64,000 bases of DNA from Notolepis coatsorum (lineage: Eukaryota; Chordata; Actinopteri; Aulopiformes; Paralepididae): contig OZ020586.1 of assembly GCA_963971535.1 (NCBI GenBank), positions 74,630,949-74,694,948 of the forward strand, given 5' to 3'. Positions 1-9,204 of the stretch are shown here, piece after piece. The notes below the pieces were generated by a model. That model saw nothing but the letters and a program-made list of their open reading frames with translations, did not search any database and was not told the DNA's origin. How positions within the stretch are numbered: the stretch's first letter is position 1; each line of letters opens with the position of its first letter. The translations under genes and the position numbers were made by a program.

Positions 1-48
1 GTGTTGGACATATCTGTCCACATAACTGTATACTATATATCAGTATAC

Positions 49-152
49 AGTAAATTTTACTTTTTTTACTCAAACTGAGTACATTTGACTCAAACTGAGT
101 AAAATGTTACTCACTTGGGCTCAAATGGACTCAGTTTGAGTAAAATTTACTC
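49..152. repeat. Interrupted palindrome built from ACTCAAACTGAGT units
   Basis: The motif ACTCAAACTGAGT occurs twice near 68-102 and its reverse complement near 129-142, between arms starting TAAATTTTACT and ending AGTAAAATTTACT. This is the look of a small foldback or MITE end. No element boundary or target duplication could be fixed. Confidence 0.5.
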
Positions 153-217
153 TGCGAAATTTATTGTATACTCCGTCGTGGGAATCAAACCTGTAATCTG
201 ATGAATTTCAATTCCTG

Positions 218-363
218 ATGAATTGAAAATGGGGGACCCTGATGTAAACAAGACGAAAGTCTTTCTCTGGTCTGCATCCCCTTAACAATTGTGTGTATTG
301 AGCTGTACTGTATTGTACCCATTCTGCAATCTGTTAATAAAGTTTTCAATCAATCAATCAATC
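218..363 (+). mobile_element. 3' tail of an L2/CR1-like LINE (copy A)
   Basis: A 5'-truncated fragment of the LINE family seen more fully at 9205-10922. It starts at GATGAATTGAAAATGGGGG, carries the shared 3' UTR (TGTAAACAAGACGAAAGT, then AATAAAGTTTTCAATC) and ends in TCAA repeats. The same tail occurs at 10780-10922, 34364-34500 (minus), 44338-44484 and 45370-45513. Confidence 0.8.
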
Positions 364-365
364 TT

Positions 366-1380
366 GCGGTTAGTTACCAGTTAGTCACCCATTAAGTCAT
401 TCACACATACAAATTCTAGGAATTAAAAGTCATAAGGGTTTCAGAGCATTTAGTTATTTTCACTACATTCTATAAGTTGGCTAAGTAAGACTAGGTTACT
501 AAATGGTAATGATTGACCCCATGTTATCATTTAATGGTGCCAATGCAAATTAAAGCTTCAATCCGGAATGTTTTTGAGTGAGGTATAGTATTTCCACATA
601 CATCCTTCAAGAGTTTGATTTGGAGGCTGCGTTCTGGAACTTTCTTAGGCCTTTGTAATGAGAATATAGGACTGTTTTACTCCCCAATGTTAACAAACAT
701 GGTAAATATAGTCAATAAAATGACAAACTCATATTTACCTGTTGTCTAGCATTCGTCCTTGTATCAAGAGCCCAGTCAACATCGACTCGAGAATGAAACC
801 ACATCTCCATTTCTATTTTTCACACAGACCACCAATTTGTTTACATTTGGATCACAGACGGGGCCTTTTAAATTAATTAACACACATGATAAATGCAATA
901 ACTTAAAGACCTTTTTTTATTGCAGAGATTGTATAAAACGTCAGAAAATCTGCACACGACAGGTAACAAGGCAGCAGTAAAATAGATAGTGTAGTGGTCT
1001 CTAACAGAAATAAAAACACACGCTTGACACAATAAAACAACAAGCAAATATATGAACAGATTGCAATCGCTGAGATATTCGATGCTATTTATCTTTTCAT
1101 TCTTTGGTCCATAAGGGCAGATGGCAGAGTTCTCCACGCTGTAGCCAGCCAATCCACAGGACCTGCAGATGAGCCGCCCTTCTCTCTGGTCATGGAAATA
1201 TTTTCTCATTGCTTGTACAAATTAAAATGAGTCCTAAATTATCTTCCTGTGCAAAATACAGTAGAAACCCATGGTTCTCAGATATTCTAAAACAGTTAAA
1301 TAATATGAATGTAGCGACCATCGGTTTTAAGGCTTTCAAACTTGGTTTTTAAAAAGGACCATACCAATCTTCCCTGACAT
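366..1380. other. Intergenic stretch without a supported gene
   Basis: AT-rich sequence with no recognisable gene. One open frame on the minus strand (877-1209) has a short Cys-rich piece (CRSCGLAGY, then CPYG) in a locally GC-richer patch at 1100-1200. No partner exon, clear acceptor or known family could be attached to it. Confidence 0.4.
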
Positions 1381-1386
1381 GTGGAA

Positions 1387-1511
1387 GCTAAGAGTTGTTT
1401 TACATTTCCAAGCTAAGTTGTTTTACAGTTCCAAGCTAAGAGTTGTTTGACAGTTCCAAGCTAAGAGTTGTTTTACAGTTCCAAGCTAAGAGTTGTTTGA
1501 CAGTTCCAAGT
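1387..1511. repeat. 25-bp minisatellite
   Basis: About five tandem copies of AAGCTAAGAGTTGTTTTACA plus GTTCC, with small indels. It sits inside a copy of the dispersed repeat whose ends read AAAGGACCA... and ...AAGTCATTCTTG (compare 2190-2265 and 51285-51340). Confidence 0.85.
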
Positions 1512-1612
1512 CATTCTTGCAATAATTCTCTTTTTCCTGACCGCATATCAACACATAAACCCATGCAAGTCATCACATATTTGTATATTTCTCACATCCC
1601 CTAATTTAGTCA

Positions 1613-2006
1613 TTATGCCAATTCCCTTCCTGGTCGTTGCGCTGCCCTACCGACAGTCTGGGGAGGGTGTGTAGACTACCCTACTGTTGGTTTGGGGAGG
1701 GTGTAGAGTACCCTACTGTTGGTCTGGGGAGGGTGTTGTAGACTACCCTACTGTTGGTCTGGGGAAGGTGTAGACTACCACATGCCTCCCCGTTACACGT
1801 GGAGTTCACACGCTCTCTCCCAGATCCCCTCCTCGCTGAATAGGTGCCCCCAACCGACCAGTAGGGGTCACTATTGCAATGGCCCGGATGGATACCCCAC
1901 TGGGTTCCCACCCGTGAACACTGCTGTGTTTGTAGGGATGACTGAATCCGGGTCTCTGTGGTGATAGGCAAGTGCTTAGGCCTCTAGTCTACACTACCCA
2001 GCCGCC
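1613..2006 (-). mobile_element. tRNA-derived SINE, family 1, minus strand
   Basis: Read on the minus strand it begins GGCGGCTGGGTAGTGTAGAC and continues with the body TACTGGTCGGTTGGGGGCAC, the same layout as the copies at 4573, 36001, 42060 and 53487(-). The plus-strand left edge, TTATGCCAATTCCCTTCCTGG, is the reverse complement of the SINE tail. Around 1650-1780 the tail is expanded by tandem duplication of a roughly 31-bp unit (GACTACCCTACTGTTGGTCT...). Confidence 0.7.
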
Positions 2007-2009
2007 CTG

Positions 2010-2345
2010 AAAGTCACCACATCTGACTAAAATGCCATGCTAACATCTGAGGTGCATCTATTTTCATTAAAGGTTTTAGTTTTTCCCCCTGAAAAGTTCC
2101 TCTATTGTGTCTTAATACAGGAAGAGGAGAAATTCTGTCAGAAAACAAGTGATGCATAAAAAATGTCAGTAATGGTAAAAGATTTTTGTATCAAGGCAAG
2201 AATGACTTGGAAGTTGGAACCCACATGTCAAAAACGCTGGTCTGGTCCTTTAAATGCAGTTTTTAAAAATCAACATTTCCTGGTTTCAACATTCAAACAT
2301 ATCTCCCTGGGTTTCCATGTCACTGTGGCTTATCTTACATTTTCA
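2010..2345. repeat. Dispersed MITE-like repeat
   Basis: Contains GAAAGTCACCACATCTGACT and, further on, AAGGCAAGAATGACTTGGAA with TGGTCTGGTCCTTTAAATG. Related pieces recur at 1346-1520, 51280-51340, 60664-60757 and 62958-63180, so this is a repeated element. Its ends were not resolved. Confidence 0.5.
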
Positions 2346-2414
2346 CCAGAGGCTATGGACATAAAGACAAAAAAAAACGACTTCCGGATAGAGAGAGGGG
2401 GAAGGGCCAGGGTC

Positions 2415-3134
2415 TCACCCCACCCTCCCGGGGCGGGCGTGGCTCTGTCCGGGGCTCTCCTCTTTGCACTCGCTCAGCACCTCCTGCATCTTCCTCTGGA
2501 TGTCCTCCACCCTCTTGGCCCACTTCTCCCGCACCTCGTCCTCGTCGTCCTCGGTGACGGCCGTGTAGGCCATGAGGGCGATCAGGCCGATCTGGAACAG
2601 GTGTCCCAGGTGGGAGCAGCGGTGCTCCATGACGGTGCGGTCGTGGTCGCAGTGCTCCAGGTAGACCTTCAGGAGGGGCCTCCCGAACACGGCGCCACCC
2701 CCCATCACGCCGCGGTAGTACACGTCCAGGCTCATGTCGCTCTTGTCCCTCTCGTACACCTTCTCGAACTTCTCCATGTGGCTCTGGGCGTTGTCGGGGT
2801 CCTTCCTCACCAGCGTCACCATGCTGTTGAAGGCGGCGTACTGGTGCTTGATGTACTCCTCGTACTTACCGAAGGTCTCGTTCACCTCGTCGATGCGGAT
2901 CTGGCGCAGGCACTGTCTGTTCTTCTCGGAGATGCTCTCCAGTTTGCCGTGGACCGCCTGGAAGTCCTTGTCCAGCCTGTGGGCCTCCTCGCCCTCCAGG
3001 CCCTTGCGAGCCACGCCGACCAGGGAGGAGACGATGCCGAACAACGGGTCGATGGACGAGGCGAACGAGGACACCTTCTCCACGCAGCCCAACACCTTGA
3101 CGGCGGTCCTCTTGATCATTTCAGCGTCGGCCAT
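2415..3134 (-). CDS. rpz: Rapunzel-family protein (protein rapunzel-like), 239 aa
   Basis: The reading frame runs uninterrupted from ATG at 3134 to TGA at 2417. The N-terminus reads MADAEMIKRTAVKVLGCVEK, followed by SSIDPLFGIVSSLVGV. The central block FGKYEEYIKHQYAAFNSMV, the block KVYERDKSDMSLDVYYRGV, and the C-terminal LIALMAYTAVTEDDEDEV followed by REKWAKRVEDIQ are hallmarks of the fish rapunzel family as I remember it. The zebrafish founder, rapunzel, is known from a fin and bone overgrowth mutant; its biochemical role is unclear. The protein has no signal peptide and is predicted helical, with one mildly hydrophobic segment near the C-terminus. The start was chosen at the ATG directly after a splice-acceptor-like CTGCAG, because the longer upstream frame only translates minisatellite DNA. 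GC-rich codon use contrasts with the AT-rich flanks, supporting a real gene. The exact paralogue (rpz, rpz2, etc.) cannot be decided here. Confidence 0.9.
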   Translation of the reverse strand: MADAEMIKRTAVKVLGCVEKVSSFASSIDPLFGIVSSLVGVARKGLEGEEAHRLDKDFQAVHGKLESISEKNRQCLRQIRIDEVNETFGKYEEYIKHQYAAFNSMVTLVRKDPDNAQSHMEKFEKVYERDKSDMSLDVYYRGVMGGGAVFGRPLLKVYLEHCDHDRTVMEHRCSHLGHLFQIGLIALMAYTAVTEDDEDEVREKWAKRVEDIQRKMQEVLSECKEESPGQSHARPGRVG

Positions 3135-3455
3135 GGCTGCAGACGAGAGAGTCAGGAGGCTGGAGGTAGAAGACACAAGTATTATTGATCCATGGCTGCA
3201 GACAAGAGAGGCTGGAGGTAGAAGACACAAGTATTATTGATCCATGGCTGCAGACAAGAGAGGCTGGAGGTAGAACACACAAGTATGATTGATCCATGGC
3301 TGCAGACGAGAGAGTCAGGAGGCTGGAGGTAGAAGACACAAGTATTATTGATCCATGGCTGCAGACAAGAGATGCTGGAGGTAGAAGACACAAGTATTAT
3401 TGATCCATGGCTGCAGAGACGAGAGTCAGGAGGCTGGAGGTAGAAGACACAAGTA
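3131..3455 (-). repeat. 52/59-bp minisatellite carrying duplicated splice acceptor plus ATG
   Basis: CCATGGCTGCAG recurs at 3131, 3190, 3242, 3294, 3353 and 3405, giving periods of 59, 52, 52, 59 and 52 bp; the two lengths differ by a 7-bp indel. On the minus strand each unit is a pyrimidine-rich tract, CTGCAG, then CCATGG. The unit nearest the gene provides the rapunzel start. In the upstream copies the ATG is followed by GAT CAA TAA, a three-codon upstream ORF. The array therefore multiplies the apparent acceptor and start of the coding exon. Confidence 0.85.
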
Positions 3456-3465
3456 TTTTTATTTA

Positions 3466-3720
3466 GCCTTTATTTAACAAGGTTTGTGCCAATTGAGATC
3501 CAGGATCTCTTTTACAAGGGAGACGTGGAAATTATTATTAGTATTATTGATCCATTGATGAGGCTGGTAGAAGGTAGGTAGGAAAGGTAGGAGACACAAG
3601 TACAATTGAACCCTGTTGTGCACTCCTTTACATCGACATTTAGTCATTTAGCTTTTATCCAAAGCCAAGTGCTGTATAACAAGTCAGCAAGAGGAGTACA
3701 GCTTTGGGGTAAGTGGTATT
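3466..3720. repeat. Two fragments of common fish dispersed repeats
   Basis: Bases 3466-3530 carry TTTATTTAACAAGG and then GAGATCCAGGATCTCTTTTA; 3640-3700 carry ATTTAGTCATTTAGC and TTTTATCCAAAGCCA. From memory both resemble widespread teleost LINE/SINE tail motifs. They are short and lack coding sequence. Confidence 0.5.
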
Positions 3721-3754
3721 GCGGGTCAAACAGTGCTGAGCTTGAGTGCATACT

Positions 3755-4130
3755 AGTATAGACAAATTAGCATAGTAGGTACTAGGTAGTAGTACAGGCA
3801 TAGTAGCATAGTACATATATTATAGTAGTATAGACATAGTACATAGTAGATAGTAGTATATAGACATAGTAGCATAGTACATATATTATAGTAGTATAGA
3901 CATAGTACAGTAGATATAGTAGTATAGACATAGTAGCATAGTACATAGATTATAGTAGTATAGACATAGTACATATAGTACACATATATTATAGTAGTAC
4001 ATAGTAGATAGTAGTATAGACATGGTAGCATAGTACATTTGGATTTGGAGCCAGAATAGAATGGGGAACTTTCCGATTACCAGATGACCGCTCTACCTCC
4101 TGAGCTACTGTAGTAGATACTATAGTAGTA
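3755..4130. repeat. AT-rich minisatellite (ATAGTAGTATAGACATAG-type)
   Basis: Irregular tandem copies of GTAGTATAGACATAGTAGCA and variants. The same motif flanks both sides of the composite LTR element near 20990-21036 and 31039-31190. Open frames here translate only as Tyr/Ile-rich repeats and are not genes. Confidence 0.85.
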
Positions 4131-4572
4131 TAGACATTAGGGGTGGGAATCACCAGAGGCAGGCCTCACGATACGATATTATCACAATACTTAAGTCACG
4201 ATACGATAGTATTGTGATTCAAAATATATTGCGATATGCTGAGTATTGCGATATTAATATTGTGATATATTGCGATTTATTACCTTTTCTCAACTGCAAA
4301 GTAAAACTGTCAACATGTTAAACTTTTAACTAATAAAATAAAGTTCTCAGTCTGTTCATCTCACTTCAATAATTTTTATTGCAGCAAATGGGATTTTCTC
4401 AAGCAGACAGATGTCAACACTGTAATCTGTGTTGCATGTACCTGAGCATGTGTACCTGACAAACTGAACTGTTTGTATTACAGTCATATTCCAACTTAAC
4501 TGAATGCACATGTGTGCGTGTGTGGACTACTGTACTATTACAGGTATTGAAATGACAATGCAACCTCCTACA

Positions 4573-5425
4573 GGCGGCCCGGGTAGCACAGCGGACTAAG
4601 CGTCTGTCTACCACTGCAGAGAAACTGGTATTGAATCCGGCTGTCAGCGGATTCAATACGGTGGGTGATAATAATAATAATTTAGGACCTGCTCAGAGGT
4701 CATCAATCGGCACACATGCGATGCATGCATGCAATTCGTATCTGCGATTAACCCATCCCGTCGTCCTTCCCCCCCAAGGGCAGCCGGGAGCAGACAGGCG
4801 TCAACGTGAGCCGCGCCAGGGGACCAATCCAAGTGCTCCTGTCCGTCTTCGTCAAGGACGCCACAGCGTTAGCGATCTATTGTTGTGCATGTTTTTCCAT
4901 TGGGTTTATCTTATCGGGGGGGAAACCCTTGCGAGCACGGGGAGAACATGCAAACTCCACACAGAAAGGCCTGGGAGATACCCCACCTGGGTAACTGGCA
5001 TCATGGAAACCTGGTCCCCAAGCGGGAATCGAACCCTGGACCTTCTTGCTGTGAGGCGACAGTGTTAACCACTACACCACCGTGCCGTAATCTGGTTGTT
5101 GTAAAACAGCGACTCCTACAGGTCGGTCAGGGCGCCTGCACAGCGAGGGAGGGAAATGGTGAAGGTAGTGTGACCTCCCACACGTTACACTTCACCAATG
5201 AGAGTCCTCGCTGCCAGGTGGAAAGAGGCTGGCTGTCTCCTATGGAGCTGGCTGTCTCCTATGTATCGGAGGAAGCATGTGATAGACTTCAGGGCTCCCT
5301 AGACCGACCAGTGGGGGGCACATGCACGCAACAACCAGGAAGGGGAGGGGGGAATTGGCATAACGACTAAATTGGGATGGGAGGAAAATACAGAAAAATA
5401 GGAGGAGAAAAAGTAGATAAAAAAC
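4573..5425 (+). mobile_element. tRNA-derived SINE, family 1, split by a second SINE
   Basis: Head GGCGGCCCGGGTAGCACAGC with tRNA-like A and B boxes (GGTATTGAATCC); body ACAGCGACTCCTACAGGTCG; tail AATTGGCATAACGACTAAAT ending in A-rich sequence. The middle (about 4690-5095) is a different SINE in the opposite orientation, so this copy is the older host. Confidence 0.7.
4690..5095 (-). mobile_element. tRNA-derived SINE, family 2 (GGCACGGTGGTGTAGTGG type)
   Basis: Read on the minus strand the head is CGGCACGGTGGTGTAGTGGT, with GGTCCAGGGTTCGATTCCCG as B box and then TTCTGTGTGGAGTTTGCATG. This is a very common teleost tRNA-derived repeat. It is inserted in a family-1 SINE. The far edge is approximate. 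Confidence 0.65.
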
Positions 5426-5479
5426 AATGCAACCTCCTTATAAAAGAAATATACTGTATCAATATTTTCCCACCACTAT

Positions 5480-6190
5480 GAGGCATTGTCTAACGTTATC
5501 TAGCTGGCTAGCTACTATAATATCAACGTCAGTGATAACATCATTGGCATTCGTTTTTGCAGCTGTTGGCTAGCGTTGGCTAACTAGCTATCGTTCTTCA
5601 TAGCTGTAACTGAACGCAACGCCAATGATGCTAGCCTTATGTGATCTTATGAGTTTCAGTTCATAGGAAAATACTTTGACTAGAATGGTCAGAAGTAAAT
5701 TAACTTAGATGCTGTTATACTTAACACCCAGTACTATTAACTTTACTTAATTTCTAAGATTAGATAGATAGATATTATTAGATTAGATTATTAGATAATT
5801 TAGTCTGGACTTTGAGAATGCCTCTGTTAGACCTACAGTATAATACTGCCAGCTGCTATAACAAAACCAAAAACGATCGGTATCGGCAGTGTATGTCATC
5901 GGCCGATATGGCTCATAGACGATCGGTATCGGTGGCAAAAAACCTAATCGGGGCATCCCTAGGACATCTCAGATCAGCAGCATGATGCTTGCATGTCACA
6001 ATAGACAGCATGTACAGAAGGTCTCATCTTACACGATGAAACTGCAACAGCGACAGAGACAGATGACCGTGACGACAAGAGTGGGCTTACAATAGAAAAC
6101 AGCCTTGATATGAGAGATGGGAAAAAAACATAAGGCCTACTTGTCCCTTCAGAATGTCAGGATTAAAGCGCTCAAATGTGGCCTACATTG
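5480..6190. other. Intergenic, with one hAT-like end
   Basis: No gene seen. Bases 5866-5961 carry CGATCGGTATCGG repeats ending in GGGGCATCCCTA, which looks like the right terminus of an hAT element (TAGGGATGC... in reverse). Nothing else could be assigned. Confidence 0.4.
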
Positions 6191-6419
6191 TTTTTACGTA
6201 GGGGTGTAAAGGTACACGTATATCCGTACCGAACCGTTTCAGTACTGGACCTTAGGTTCGGCTGTTCGGCTGTTCGGCTGTTCGGCTGTACACTGAATGA
6301 ATACAACGGTATGTTAACCACTAACGACCGCCCACTGACTTTTATTTTTTTTACAAGTCTATTATTAATTTCAATATAGAATATTCGTTGACAGCCCTAC
6401 AAGTACAATTAGTTACTGC

Positions 6420-7490
6420 TAGTGATGTGACGTTTGAAGCGAGGCTCCGGAGCTTGTGTCGAGCAATCCAGCTTTTTTTAAGTGGAGCCTGTATCGAAGC
6501 GCGTATCAGGTGACGTACTGATGACGTCCGAAGCCTCGGTCCGGGGGGTACCGCCCCCGAAGCCCCACTCCGGGGGGTACCGCCCCCGAAGCCCCACTCC
6601 GGGGGGTACCGCCCCCGAAGCCTCACTCCGCGTCACTGATTCAGGAAATGGCTTCGGGGTTGGTGCGCAACGCGTCTCCAACACGGGATCATCCCTATGT
6701 TCCCCGGAACATCCCCGCAACACAAGTGTCGACATAGGAATTCATTACGAGTTTCTTTGCGCTGGAGAATCCCGTGGAGTACTGGGAAAGACAAATAAAT
6801 GTGTATCCTAATAATCCCAACATATATATAACAGATGGTAGCGCGAGGCACTGTCAGTCACGATGGACTTCAAGCGTTGTGAAGTGACTGGCGAGTAGCG
6901 GTACTGCGAGTTAAACTCACTCCACTTAAAAAGACACACTTTACACATCATGAAGAGTGAATTCACCTTGGTGTAGCGGTCTGTGCTGTCACCTGTCGCC
7001 CGTGTCACGGCAGACACGGGTTCTAGACTCCCTCGGGGCATCGAAGAAAGTTAAACACAGCGCAAAAAAGGTGACCATGTGATATCATCTCCGTTAGATA
7101 TAAACTTGCTGTAATGTCTAACTTGCTGTGCCTAATCTGATCACATCTGTATGATCCAAATGCAGGATGGCATGTCGATTTTGAGTTGCTTTTTCTGAAT
7201 AAAAATGAAGCACTTGTCCCTGCCATCATTCTGTTAGAAAAACACACTATATTAAATTATAGAATGTTGTAGTAACACAAGCACTTTCTCCTCTGTCCCT
7301 GCCATCATTCTGTTAGAAAAACAGACACATTGTTATTTGTTTATTGGCATCATCATCACTCTGCCTGTTCTACATTTATTGTCCACTTGATGGCATAGTA
7401 GAGCAAATGCACCATGAAGCTTCGACACATGTGTGGTACAATTGGATGGAAAGCCTCAATGCTTCATGAAGCTTCATCTCGCCATCACTA
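6420..7490. mobile_element. Non-autonomous hAT element with 8-bp duplication GTTACTGC
   Basis: The ends TAGTGATGTGACG and CGCCATCACTA are inverted, and both sides carry GTTACTGC (6412-6419 and 7491-7498). Internal features are a 29-bp GC-rich triplication (CCGGGGGGTACCGCCCCCGA..., 6541-6627) and a tRNA-related SINE at 6836-7045. No transposase frame is visible. Confidence 0.85.
6836..7045 (+). mobile_element. SINE with tRNA-Asp-like 3' part, nested copy
   Basis: GACTTCAAGCGTTGTGAAGT, then AGTTAAACTCACTCC, then CTTGGTGTAGCGGTCTGTGC and GGTTCTAGACTCCCTCGGGG. The same order is found on the minus strand at 34085-34330. The B-box-like part is more mutated here than at 34 kb. Confidence 0.5.
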
Positions 7491-7952
7491 GTTACTGCAC
7501 ACAATACATAACCCCTGAGTGGAACATGGAAAGCCAAACTTTCCCCCACTGTACTGAAAACCCGTACCGAACCGTGACTTCAAAACCGAGGTACGTACCG
7601 AACCATGTTTTTTTGTGTACCGTTGTTCTCAGAATTCTATCGCAAAATGTTTATCTCCACGTGAAGAGATGGTACATCTGAATCCTGTTAAACATGAATT
7701 AAATATATAGCATATTAGTGAATAATGGAAATTCATTGTGTAACCTAGATTATTTTATATTCAGATCTAATTTTATTGCATATATTTATGTAGGCTTATT
7801 TCTTACAATTACCCTACCCTACCATCACCGAAAAGTGCTATATAGATAGTTATTTATATTTATTATTATTATATTGTAAAAGATTTATGCATTGAAATGT
7901 CTGTAAGTCTCGACGACATTGAAATGAGGGTGACCTCAATTGTCCTTTTCGA

Positions 7953-7953
<1 letters not shown>

Positions 7954-8024
<71 letters not shown>
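7954..8024. repeat. (AAT)n microsatellite
   Basis: Pure AAT repeats of roughly 70 bp, followed by AAACTTTATATTTGTATAGCA, the start of a dispersed fish repeat (8025-8110). Confidence 0.95.
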
Positions 8025-8025
<1 letters not shown>

Positions 8026-8275
8026 CTTTATATTTGTATAGCACCTTTCATACAGAAACTGCAGCTCAAAGTGCTTCACAACAGAAAAAAAGACAGGCAT
8101 AAAATGAGCACATTAGGATCTAACATCCCAACAGGCCACCTTGTTTATGGTTTGATTCAGTTTTAAATAGACAATACTACAACATAAAGTTTGAATGAAA
8201 GAATACCTGTACCCCCCTCCCCCATGCTGCCCGAATTTCCCGATGGGGATCAATAAAGGAATACCTTATCTTGTT
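8025..8275. repeat. LINE-tail-like dispersed repeats
   Basis: TATTTGTATAGCACCTTTCA with AAAGTGCTTCACAACAG (8030-8085), and a later TTTCCCGATGGGGATCAATA AAGG tail (8235-8260), resemble 3' ends of fish LINEs. A related piece is at 32955-33020. Confidence 0.45.
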
Positions 8276-8332
8276 ATTATCATATCATTATAATGCAGTG
8301 CTGCTGTATAGTCAGCAAGCATGTGACATTAA

Positions 8333-8415
8333 GTCTGGATGGCCGAGCGGTCTAAGGCGCTGCGTTCAGGTCGCAGTCTCCTCTGGAGGCGTGGGTTCGA
8401 ATCCCACTTCAGACA
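8333..8415 (+). tRNA. tRNA-Leu (anticodon CAG)
   Basis: An 83-nt class II tRNA. The acceptor arm is GTCTGGA paired with TTCAGAC, the D arm lies in GGCCGAGCGGTCTAAGGC, the anticodon loop TTCAGGT gives CAG (decodes CUG), the variable arm CTCCTCTGGAG is long as expected for Leu, and the T arm is GTGGGTTCGAATCCCAC. Internal A and B boxes for RNA polymerase III are intact, and a TTTT terminator lies 9 bp downstream (8424-8427). No intron is present. The stems carry only G-T wobbles, so it looks functional. CCA is not encoded, as expected for a nuclear eukaryotic tRNA. Confidence 0.95.
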
Positions 8416-8429
8416 AGCAAATGTTTTCC

Positions 8430-9200
8430 CGCATTTCACTGTATACTTGTATGCCGTGACAAATAAAACTCTTGACTGGACATAAAAAAGATTTCAGGTC
8501 TGCAGTTTACCACTCAAATGAGAATCTGTTGCCTTGACGATGACGATACCAAAACATGTTGTACAACCACAGATACTGCAGAGAAAAGACTACTGAGGAA
8601 GACAGTGGGTGTGTCTCCAGCGCAGAAGAAAACATATATACAAATAAATAAACAAATTGTTATCCCGTCCTGACGCTTGCTATCACCTATAAGGATCAAC
8701 TGATCAACCTCCATAAGGCTCCATCTTTACCTCAAAGCCTTTATCTCTGTAAAAACCAATGTTATGACTTCCTGATCTCACAACAACCATACTAATCCAC
8801 TAATCCAGCAACCCAGTGCCTCTGTCTCACTTCTGTCCAAACGGAATGTTTCCTCGTACAGAAACTAAACATCTTTTAGCAACACGTCCCAAAGCCCTTG
8901 GGCTAGATTCTCTTCACACTTACCTGAGATAGAAAGCTTTGTGTTGCCGGTGTGACCCTTATATCTCTATTATCTACACAAGTGTCAAACGTTCCTCTCC
9001 GCCATTTTCCTCCCTCTCGGTTAAACAAGCCCCGCCCTCGCGCCAATTAGGACTGAACCAAGGAAACTATAGAGGGAGGAAGGGTCGCTGTGTCACTGTG
9101 TAGCGCTAGAGCGCACGTTGGTGTGGAAAGGTTCAGTTCTGCCGGAGTTTAATGGGATCAGCCATTTCCCCGTTTATGACCAATTTAAACAGGTTATTAT
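8430..9200. other. Intergenic stretch, LINE tail then unassigned
   Basis: Bases 8430-8480 (TTTCACTGTATACTTGTATG, then GACAAATAAAACTCTTGAC) look like a fish LINE 3' end. The remainder to 9200 shows no open frame with recognisable content and no clear repeat structure. Confidence 0.4.
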
Positions 9201-9204
9201 ATTA

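Larger units (their letters stand above)
4138..5478. mobile_element. hAT-like element remnant interrupted by SINEs
   Basis: The left end TAGGGGTGGGAATCACC followed by CACGATACGATA sequence matches the ends of the intact element at 50093-50839. The right end near 5460-5478 (TTTTCCCACCACTA) is degenerate. A SINE pair (4573-5425) occupies most of the interior. No 8-bp duplication was recognised and no transposase is present. Confidence 0.5.
6195..7615. mobile_element. hAT-like element (outer), interrupted
   Basis: The left part TAGGGGTGTAAAGGTACACG with GTACCGAACCG near 6201-6240 is mirrored by CCGTACCGAACCG and GTACGTACCGAACCATG at 7561-7607. The element at 6420-7490 sits inside it with a perfect 8-bp duplication. 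No transposase coding was found. Confidence 0.55.

Noticed and set aside
2163..3188. 341-codon frame on the plus strand
   Set aside because: It is antisense to the rapunzel-like gene; its Leu/His/Val-rich translation is a by-product of GC-rich codons on the other strand.
7850..8166. Poly-Tyr and poly-Asn frames
   Set aside because: Translation of the (AAT)n microsatellite.
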